Shown here piece after piece: positions 1 through 11,100 of a stretch of DNA of 64,000 nt (within the stretch, counting starts at the first letter, position 1; every line of letters starts with the position of its first letter). Source of the stretch: Limnoperna fortunei (Eukaryota; Mollusca; Bivalvia; Mytilida; Modiolidae); NCBI GenBank assembly GCA_944474755.1, contig OX104115.1:50027648-50091647 (forward strand), written 5' to 3'. The position numbers were made by a program, and so were the translations under genes. Under the pieces are notes generated by a model. The model was not told the DNA's origin, did not search any database, and was given only the letters and a program-made list of their open reading frames with translations.

Positions 1-161
1 TTTGTGGTCGTGAGTTTTCTATAAGTTAAGACATTTGGTAATTTTATGCTTAGATTTTGTTAGGTTTTAGATGCTCACCAATTGCCTTCCAATTTTCAAA
101 AGATCCCAAAATATCATTCCAATCAAAATGTTTAATATCAGGTGCACAATGGGAATATGTA

Positions 162-262
162 AAAAAGACACCTATGTTCTATTTTTAGTACAAGCTGCCA
201 TATTTATCCATTAATCAACACCCTGTGTATAAATTTAAAACTAGGAACCCTAAGGTCCTTAT
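162..262 (-). repeat. Fragment of the molluscan 'AGCTCACCTGG' element
   Basis: Contains, in reverse complement, the segment found at 7525-7610 (ACTTAGGGTTCCTAGTTTCAA ... GGGTGTTGAT.. ..AAATAGAACA). Truncated copy of the same dispersed element. Confidence 0.6.
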
Positions 263-1931
263 GTACTCCTTCTTTCCATCAGGATTTGGAACTGCCTACC
301 AATGGGACTAGTGCAGATAAGCTCTGTCTATGCCTTCAGGAAGGGCCTGGCACCCATCCACCTACTTTAAGACTGGGATTGCTTTTAATTGTATACAGAA
401 CAGCCTGTGTGTTGCGCTGCTTTGAACCTATCAAAGTGAGAGTTTTCTCTAATAGAGGGATGATGATGGCAAAAGCTTTAGTGGCTCTTACTTCCAAAAT
501 TTTAAGATCAACACAGTTCTATATATTAATATATACATACTTCATTGTAAAGACCTTTTTTTACCAACTAATTTATTGGTGACAAAATAATTATAAAAAG
601 ACAAACAATACCTTCATTGATTAGGACAACAACAAATATTGCATGTTCTATCTCCAAATAAATAATGGTAAAAAATAAAATACTATATGTTTATAAATAA
701 ATGGAAGACAGACAAAATATTTCAATAATGTTTAGAAATGTATTTAGCTCTATCCACCTCAAATAACAAGTCACATTTTATTGTTCCACACCTGAAAAAG
801 AAATAAAAACATTTATAAAAACAAATTTATAAATATTTACTTGAAAATTATACCAGAAGATCCTTTTCACAGATGCATTTGTTCTAGAGAATATATCAAA
901 TTTTTACTAATGTGACTAAAATATTATTTTCTTAAACAATTTTGATGTGATAGTAGAAATACTGACCCTTGTTGTGAAGCCTGTGAAACGGTTTTGTAAT
1001 TCAATCTCTACATTCATATAACATACAATGACCATTACAGAATTCTTGTAGAATACAAAAAATGTCAGCAATCTTAATATAGTGAAAGAAAACATTTATC
1101 ATCTACTTCCACAAGACATCTATTTCCTGTTACTTTTTGACAGACTTCTATTACATATCAAACATTCAAGTCAATACACCATGTTTTAAAAAGCAAACAA
1201 TTAAAACAGTCCATTTTATAGTAATTATGTGGCCACCTGTTGACCTCAGTATGTATAACAGGTGTGATGAACAAATTGTCCAATTAAAAACATCAAAAGA
1301 TATTTGTTAAATTAAGGATAGGCCATCAACATCAAGAATAAATAGACACAGCCAAAGTAGCTTGGTTTTAAATTATTAATTTTTTGTGCAATCTGGTAAC
1401 AGTAATTTGCATGTTTCTGATGGAGTAAGCCGGTTTCTCTTACTTTGATTTGTGGATTGTCTTTTTTGACAGTTAGATCAGTGTTCAGTATTTTTTTATT
1501 ACCTGCTTCATCAAAACCATAACATTTTGAACTAATTACTTTAAACTGTTGTCTTCAAATCCATATCAGATCATATACATATTCTCTAGTTTTCCAAATT
1601 ACATGTTACTGGCACATTCCAAACAAGTTAATTAATACGTTCTTATGGCTTATGACTTTTTTTTGTGTTTGTTGTTTTTGACTTTTTTTATTGTCTGTGC
1701 TTTTTGACTTTTTTCACTTGTCTGTGGAGTTTTTCAATGCCTTCCACCCATCTTCTATATATAGATGGCGATATTGGTTTGAAGGAACATTAGTTTTAAT
1801 TTTAAACACCCTAAAGATAATTTAAGCCGACTTTAGTTCAAACTGCCCAGTGGAAAGGATTTTTTAGAAGGATAACAAAGACAAACATTCTGTGATGGCA
1901 ATGGTCCAGGTGAGCTGAAAAAAACAGTGAA
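263..1931. other. AT-rich 3' flank of the deacetylase gene, no gene seen
   Basis: I see no exon-like coding block on either strand. The 98-codon open frame near 286-582 has no recognisable domain and poor composition. At 1880-1915 a remnant resembling the start of the 'AGCTCACCTGG' element is present. Poly-T-rich direct repeats of 'ttgactttttt' occur at about 1665-1720. Confidence 0.5.
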
Positions 1932-2107
1932 TCAATATTGTTGGTGCCAAAAAGTAAGTCTTACCATTGTAGCAGCTCTGTGTACTATAGTATGTCTGAG
2001 TGATAATACATTTAAATCCCTTTGGTAACCACCTCCTATTACTGTAGCCACAGGTATTCCTTGTTTATAACATGTGTTGATAACATAAATATCTCTGTCA
2101 AATAATC
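1932..2107 (-). CDS. Deacetylase exon 6 (C-terminal, catalytic Tyr loop)
   Basis: Starts after ATTTTAG with GGA TTA TTT (one base from exon 5) and reads LFDRDIYVINTC..GIPVATVIGGGYQRDL..LRHTIVHRAATM. Domain homology ends at HRAATM. Reading straight on gives ten more residues and a stop near 1932. A GTAAGA motif at 1964-1959 could instead be a donor to an exon outside the window, so the exact C-terminus is uncertain. Confidence 0.85.
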
Positions 2108-5100
2108 CTAAAATGTTCAATTGTTTGTCATTGAAATTACATGTGATATCTTTTATCATGATTAAAAGGTGTCTTATGTTCCACAATTTTGTCAGCATAT
2201 TAAGGCATCCAGTATTTATTATGGGAAGGACAGCAGAGTACATGTAAAAATAATGGACCTTCAGCAGGATGTACAAAGCTTTATTCTTTTAAATTGTATA
2301 GTCAAAAGTAAATCATTCTTTAAAAATAACTTCATGTAAGTTTAAAATAAGACAATCCATTTGCAGTTGTCATCTTTCAAGAATAGAAAATAGTGACTAT
2401 ACAAGACCACATAAAATGCAGTTTTGTTTCTAAATTGACCAAATTAAGTTAGCATTTGACATTATTGTAGTTACAATGTCCTCTAAAGACATTTTATTTG
2501 AGATTTTACCTTGGTCTGTGAGATGTCACCCAACCCCATGTTATTTGAGATTTGACCTTGGTCTGTGAGATGTCCCCCAACCCCATGTTATTTGAGATTT
2601 GACCTTGGTCTGTGAGATGTCCCCCAACCACATGTTATTTGAGATTTGACCTTGGTCTGTCAGATGTCCCCCAACCACATGTTATTTGAGATTTGACGTT
2701 GGTCTGTGAGATGTCCTCTAACCACATGTTATTTGAGATTTTACCTTGGTCTGTGAGATGTCCCCCAACCACATATTATTTGAGATTTGACCTTGGTCTG
2801 TGAGATGTCCCCCAACCACATGTTATTTGAGATTTGACCTTGGTCTGTGAGATGTCCCCCAACCACATGTTATTTGAGATTTGACCTTGGTCTGCGAGAT
2901 GTCCTCCAACCACATGTTATTTGAGATTTTACCTTGGTCTGTGAGATGTCCTCCAACCACATGTTATTTGAGATTTTACCTTGGTCTGTGAGATGTCCCC
3001 CAACCACATGTTATTTGAGTTTTTACCTTGGTCTGTGAGATGTCCCCCAACCACATGTTTGAGTTTTTACCTTGGTCTGTCAGATTAAGTCTCCCAAGTT
3101 CATCCTTCTCATGTGGATCAACACCTGCATCGTATAATACAAGGTCTGGTCTGACATAGTCTAGTATCCATGGTAACTGGTTTGTTAAAATATTCATATA
3201 TTCTTTATCCTTAATTAATGGGAAAAACAAACATTTAGTTCTTTTGAAAAGTTTCATAATTGTTTGTTAACATTTTTATATTATTAACAGTTATTAATGT
3301 AATTGGACTTGTTTAAAAATACTATAAATTACAAATATCCTCTTGAATGAAACCAGAGGCTCACATTATTTATATAGACGATGAAGCATAAACTTTGAAG
3401 AGAACCATCAAATATACATTCAAATACAATATGGACTAAATCAGCTTTGCAGTTTCAGAAAGGATGGCATTTGAAAATTATTACTATAGAGTCCTCTGTT
3501 AAACTTGTTAAAGACCTTTTTAACTGTCTTATTGGCATAAAAAAAAATTGTAGAGGTCCTATGTTTAACTAAGTCCTGCAGTGGGAGCCATTCTGAATTT
3601 TTTTGGCATAACCAGTATTGGTCATATTGAACTTCTGATTGGCATGAAAAACAAACTTTATAGAGGACCATCCAAAAAATACTTGTGATAAGTTTTGTTC
3701 TGCTTGGTTAACTGGTTTAAGAGTCCTGCAGAGCCAGCCATTTTAATTTTTTCATTGCCATAAAAAATGTAAAATATATAATTTATATAGGACCATTCAA
3801 ATAATGTAACTAGTAAGTTTTGTTTCAATTGGTTAACAGTTTGAAAGATACCTTTTTTAAAACTTGTTCCGATAGAGTCCATGGCTCAACTCAAGAGAGC
3901 TGCCCAAAACATTTATGGGTATAGTTGATAGAGGAAAACCTCTTGATAGGGTTGTCAAGATATAAAACAGAAAGCCTAGCATAGTGAATAACATGTTTAG
4001 AAGTCCCACACTACATCCAGAAGAAAGACCATTTATATATAATTCTGTAATAAGTACACACATTGTAACAACTTTATATGAAAGGCTAAATTCTCTGTGC
4101 CTATCAGCTCGCAAGTTTCAGGCAAATTTTGGGAGCATTTGTCCTTCCAATCCCAGCGAAACTTTTGTATTGTTTGTTTAATGTTTTTTCTACTAAACAT
4201 ATATATCTATTTGTGTTTTTTATTTCTATTAAATATGTATAGGCTTCATAATGAGTGAGAGCTGAAAACCACAGTTATGCAATGAATAACAAAATACCCA
4301 AAACAGAGGAATCTGTCAAAACAGAAATTCACAAATCAAAGTAAGAAAAAACGCGCAATAACCAAATATATAGTAACCAGTGATTTAGCTAGTGCTCGCC
4401 ATTTTCACAATTGGCAAATCCTTGTCAGAAATGGAAAAAATAATTTAAACATAAATCGCCACAAATTTCAAAATTTTCATCGTTTAAATATATGTAATAT
4501 GTCAATAATACATTTGATTGTTTGTTTGAATTGTGTTTTAATGCCACTTTCAGCAACTTTTCAGCTATTTCATGGCGTCCAGTTTTTATTGGGGGAGGAA
4601 GCCGGAGTACCCGGAGAGAACCCCGGATAATACATTTGAATATATAAAATATGTAATAAAATGGTGATAAAAATATTACATATTTATTGTTGTTTATTGT
4701 ATTCATTAATTAATGCTCTTGCATGCATTTATACATATAAATAAATATACACATGTTAGATTTTTAAAATTCTCGCATGCAAAAGTGACTAATGGTTCAA
4801 AACTCCTAGCTAAAACCTTGTAGTAGCTACAGCAAAAATTCTATTTTAAAATAAATGGGTTTCATTTACTACTAGTTTCAATGGTATAACAAGTGAGCCA
4901 TACAGGAAAAAAATCACAGGACAGGTAAAGAATTGTAATTTTCCTGTCCTACTGTACTGTGTTGTTCCAGAAATAATAATGAAGGTGACATTTGTACAGA
5001 TTTTTTTATAAGTTAATATTTATTATAAACAGTGGACAGGATTTGGTGTTAATAATTATTTTCGACAACTACTACAAAACATCAATCCAATGATTTAAGA

Positions 5101-8100
5101 ACCCAGGAACATGTAACTTTCCACCAAACCATGAAATTTGATGCCTACAACGAAAAAAACTTTCACAGTATATCTGATAAGGTCTATCATTCTATTAAAT
5201 ATATATATTTCTATTTATTATTCAGCAGACTTGGATAACTCCAGTCTCGGGGAAGGGTGATCAAAACAGTTTGAGCCACCAAAGTTAAACTATTTCAGGA
5301 AATACATGTGTTCTGTACCTAATAGAATTTTTATTAGATTTGCTATACAATTTTTTTCACTCTGTAGCTGTTTTTGTGTCCACAATTTTCGTATAATTTT
5401 AATGATTTTACAAGTTTTGTCAAACATCAAAGTCTCAACCTGATTTCTTATTGAAATGATTTTTTTTTAATTTCAGATGCATGGTTCAGTCAATATTTTG
5501 AATTTAATGATCAATGAATATCAATTAATCTTTTTTTACCTGAAAAGTACTTGTAATATAATTTTTACCTGCTATATGGCTATTTCTGACATACTTTGTG
5601 TATAAGTTAATTGTTTTAAACAGAGGCCAATTAACCTTTTATTTTCTAGTTTTTTATGATGATTTATTAGACATTTTATTCATATCATAAGGACCTTTAC
5701 ACAAGTTAGAGTTTTTGAGAATTTTTAGACAAATGAAGTGACAGTTTGAGTGAATTAAGCAACTTTGACTGTATAGCTGTTGGGGTTATTCCAATTGTCA
5801 GGATATCAGACTAGTGATATAGTAATTTTGCCCGTTTCAGGCATCATGTAGTGACTAACATCATAGACTGAAAGAAAATTTGTGAATTCAACAAACACTT
5901 ACCGTTATCCTGTCTTTTAGACCAATATCAATATCACTCTGTTGTTTTGGCCATGGGAAATTATTTTCATTATGCATAGAAAATGTAAATATATTACTGT
6001 TGTCTGCAAAAATATATGCTGTACCATCTCCCTGCAACAGAAATATAAAGATTGTTTATTTTATTCATTAAATTTTAACTTTAAATGGAAGGAGTTGATA
6101 AAAACATGATTTATTATGGTCCAATTCAATGTCAACACTACAGCGTGGGTGGTCTGCTCTTTCCACTAATCCACAGTGGTCAGCCAACCTATGTCCACTT
6201 AGCCACAGTGGGCAGTCCACCAATGTCCACTTAGTCACAGTAACTAGGGCACCAATATCCACTCAGCCACAGTGGACAACCCACCAATATCTACTCATCC
6301 ACAGTGGGCAGCCCCTAAATGTCCACTCAGTCACAGTGGGCAATTCACCAATGCATGCTTTCAAGCTACTTTTGGCAAAAAATAAGGACTTTTTTAGGGC
6401 TAAATTCTCAAAACATAAGGGCTAATTTTAGGAATTTTTAGGGGTTTTTAAACAAAAATAAGGGATAAAATGTACTATTTTCTAATGATTTAAGACTGAA
6501 AAATTAGATTTACTAACCATTTGGGGCACAGAACAATAATACAAAAGTTAATTACCAATTCAGACCATTTTGACCATCAAATAGTCTCCTGGATGGAAAA
6601 TGCATATTTCTGAAAGAATACTAAAGCTAGCTTCATTTAACTTTAATCTATTTTATGTTTATTTTTTATTTTTATTTTTGAAATTTTGAAAATTAAAAAA
6701 ATTTGGATTTTAACCAAAAAAGTAGGGCTTTTTAAGGATTTTACAGCTTTAATTAGGAATTTAAGGGCTGTTTGTAAAAAATAAGGAAAGTAAGGAAAAT
6801 AAGGGCCTGCTTGAATGCCTGCCAATGTCCACTCAGCCACAGTGAGCAGCCAACCAATGTCCACATAGCCACAGTGGGCAGCCAACCAATGTCCACTTAG
6901 CCACAGTGGGCAGTCCACCAATGTTCACTTAGCCACAGTAACTAGGGCACCAATATCCACTCAGCCACAGTGGACAACCCACCAATATCTACTCATCCAC
7001 AGTGGGCAGCCCCCAAATGTCCACTCAGTCACAGTGGGCAATTCACCAATGCATGCTTTCAAGCTACTTTTTGCAAAAAATAAGGACTTTTTTAGGGCTA
7101 AATTCTCAAAACATAAGTGCTAATTTTAGGAATTTTTAGGGGTTTTTGAAACAAAAATAAGGGATAAAATGTACTATTTTCTAATGATTTAAGACTGAAA
7201 AATTAGATTTACTAACCATTTGGGGCACAGAACAATAGTACAAAAGTTAATTACCAATTCAGAAGACCATTTTGACCATCAAATAGTCTCCTGGATGGAA
7301 AATGCATATTTCTGAAAGTATACTAAAGCTAGCTTCATTTAACTTTAATCTATTTTATGTTTATTTTTTAGCTCACCTGGACCGAAGGTCCATGTGAGCT
7401 ATTGCTATCACTTGGCGTCCGTCGTCCGTCGTCTGTCGTCCGTCGTCTGTCGTCCGTCGTAAACTTTTTCAAAAATCTTCTCCTCTGAAACCACTTGGCC
7501 AATTTTTTTCAAACTTGGCCACAATCATACTTAGGGTTCCTAGTTTCAAGTTTGTACCCAGGGTGTTGATCAACAGACAAATATGGCCGCTGTTACTAAA
7601 AATAGAACATGGGGGTCAACACAGGTTTTTGATCATTATCTAAAAAACTATAATAGCTATAGAGAAAACCGTTACTTCAAATTGATCAGCACATTAAGGT
7701 CTACAATAGTTGCTATTAGTGCGAAGTTGTGTATTGGCTTCTTGTAGGAGTTATTGCCCTTTTTTGAAGATTTTTGACAAAATTTTTGGTATTTACAATA
7801 TAACCTGAAAAATATACGAGGTAGAGTGAAACTGTAAATGGCAAAAATGATCAGCAATGAAAGCCCTGCAATTCACTTGCTTGGTCTGAAATTGTCAGAT
7901 GACTCCTTATATGAGTTATTGCCCTTAAATGGTAATTTTTTATGAAATTTTCCGTTTTTGTCCTGTAACTTGAAAACTATAGCAGCTAGATTGAAACTGT
8001 AAATTGCACAAATGATCAGCAATAAAGACCCTACAATTCACTTGATTGGTCTGAAATTGTCAAATGATTCCTTATATGAGTTATTGCCCTTAAATGGTAA

Positions 8101-11100
8101 TTTTTTATGAAATTTTCCGTTTTTGTCCTGTAACTTTAAAACTATAACAGCTAGAGTAAAACTGTAAAGAGCAAAAAAGATCAACAATACAAGCCCTACA
8201 ATTCACTGTATTAGTCTGAAATTGTCAGATGACTCCTTATAGGAGTTATTGCCCTTAAATGGCAATTTTTTATGAAATTTTCCATTTTTGTCCTGTAACT
8301 TGAAAACTATAGCAGCTAGATTGAAACTGTAAATTGCACAAATGATCAGCAATAAAGACCCTACAATTCACTTGATTGGTCTGAAATTGTCAGATGACTC
8401 CTTATAGGAGTTATTGCCCTTAAATTGCAATTTTTTATGAAATTTTCCGTTTTTGTCCTGTAACTTAAAAACCATAACAGCTAGAGTGAAATAATAAATT
8501 GCAAAAATGATCAGCAAAAAAAGCCCTACAATTCATTTAATTGGTCTGAAATTGTCAGATGACTCCTTATAGGGGTTATTGCCCTTAAATGACAATTTTA
8601 TGAAATTTTCCATTTTTGTCCTGTAACTTGAAAACTATAGTAGCTAGATTAAAACTGTAAATTGCACAAATGATCAGCAATAGAAGCCCTACAAATGATT
8701 GCTTAGTCCAAAAATTGCAAGATGACTCTTTATAGGAGTTATTGCCCTTTCATTATGAATTTGGACATATGAACAGTTTTTTAATTATAAATTAGTCTAT
8801 AACACAGCTATTAGTAGAGTAAAACTGTAAATTTCTAAAGTTCCCTAAAGGACAATGCCTAAAAACCATTTAATTTTCAGAAATTGTGGATGGCACCTTA
8901 TAGGAGTTATTGTATTTAACAAATTTTTTGAAGAAATGTATAGTTTTTGCACAGTAACTTAAAAGCTATAACAACTAGACTGAAACTGTTAATTTCAAAA
9001 ATTTAAATATAGTTTAAGTCATTTGGATTCCAGGTGAGCGATTACAGGCTCCTGGGAGCCTCTAGTTATTTTTATTTTTGAAATTTTGAAAATTAAAAAA
9101 ATTTGGATTTTAACCAAAAAAGTAGGGCTTTTTAAGGATTTTACAGCTTTAATTAGGAATTTAAGGGCTGTTTGTAAAAAATAAGAAAAGTAAGGAAAAT
9201 AAGGGCCTGCTTGAAAGCCTGCCAATGTCCACTCAGCCACAGTGAGCAGCCAACCAATGTCCACATAGCCACAGTGGGCAGCCAACCAATGTCCACTCAG
9301 CCACAGTGAGCAGCCAACCAATGTCCACTCAGCCACAGTGGGCAGCCAACCAATGTCCACATAGCCACAGTGGGCAGCCCACCAATGTCGACTCAGTCAC
9401 AGTGGGCAACCAATGCATGCTTTCAAGCTACTTTTTGCAAAAATAAGGGCTTTTTTAGGGCTTAATTCTAAAAAAATAAGGGCTAATTTAAGGAATTTTC
9501 AGAGGTTTTAAAACGAAAATAAGGGATAAAATGTACTATTTTCTAATGATTTAAGACTGAAAAATTAAATTTAATAACCATTTGGGGCACAGAACAATAG
9601 TACAAAAGTTAATTACCAATTCAGAAGACCATTCGGATGACCATCAAATAGTCTCCTGGGTGGAAAATGCATACTTCTGAAAGTAAACTAAAGCTAGCTT
9701 CATTTAACTTTAATCTATTTTATGTTTATTTTTTATTTTTATTTTTGAAATTTTGAAAATTTAAAAAAAATAGGATTTTAACCAAAAAAGTAGGGCTTTT
9801 TTAGGATTTTACAGCTTTAATTAGGAATTTTAGGGCTGTTTGTAAATAATTAGGAAAATAAGGGTCCACTTGAAAGTCTGCCAATGTCCACTAAGCCACA
9901 GTGGGAAGCCCACAATGTCCTCTCAGCTACAGTGGGTAGCCCACCAATATCCACTCATCTACAGTGGCAGCCCCCGATGTCCACTCATCCACAGTGGGCA
10001 ACTCACCAATGTCCACTCTAATTCCAATTATTTTTTTAAAAATATTGATTATTTTTTAATGTTAATTTTAAAATATGACATCATTATGATAAATCAAAAG
10101 AAACAGCACATCCAGTCCATGTAATGAGCAGGTAGACAAGTTGAAAGTTTTGCCAACTTTGTATCTACTCCCAATATGTCCACTTTGTACTACAAAGTAC
10201 CCACTCCCACCTTGTGCACATTCCCATGCTGTACGCACTCTCAATTAAACTAAGTCACTAACATTTTAGAAGACAATACAGTGAAATTAATATAAAGAGC
10301 AGTCATACAAAACTGTCTTAAAAAATGCAAGTTTATTCATGAATGAAAAAGAAAATTATCAAATAAACATCAGTTTAAGAAATGCTTAAGTAATTATTAT
10401 AAAGTAATTATAGTACCTGCATATCTGGATAAATTTAATATGCATAAACTTCTTTTATAAGTTTTGATAGGTTTTTGTGTCCATTTTGATTTAGAAGAAT
10501 CGGTGCATTTATTACTTCTCTGTCCTGATTTTCATTCATGATTTATAATACTTGATTTAACCTTTATTATCATAAAGCACATAATTTCTAAACCAAAGGC
10601 CCATATATATTTTATAAAGGAAAATAATTAAAAACCAACCATTTTTTTTTAAATACTGTTTCTTGCTTCCTTACATGTACAAACAAACACAAAAATGTCT
10701 TGCCAATACCTCGAAATTAACAAAAGTAAAAACTTTTTTCAAAAATGCCAGAATCTCTATTAAAATATCCATCTGAAACTACATTTCAAATTTGTGCAGG
10801 TTATTCAAATTTTAGAAATGGTAGTCATTTTGATAGTAGAGCAGGGCTACATAATACATTTTTGATGCATTGAAGTCATCCATACCAAGTTTGGTTGAAA
10901 TTGGCTGGTTGGTTTCAGAAGAGAACATACAAATTGAAACACTTAACAGACATATGATTGCCAAAAAGTAATAGCTAACTCTGACCATCAGTAAAGTACA
11001 CTAAAAAGAGGCATACAAAATCCTAGAAAAAGGGCATGTATTCAAATGCTAACACAAATTACAAAATTAGGTACTAGTACTACATGTTATTTGCCTTTTT

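Noticed and set aside
1864..1914. Extra terminal exon of the deacetylase gene (LTWTIAITECLSLLSF)
   Set aside because: The intron would be only 50 nt, and the sequence matches a remnant of the 'AGCTCACCTGGACC' repeat.
6129..6425. Open frames with STQPQW / PLSHSGQ type repeats at 6.1, 6.6, 9.0 and 9.9 kb
   Set aside because: They read through the CCAATGTCCACTCAGCCACAG minisatellite and occur on both strands; not genes.
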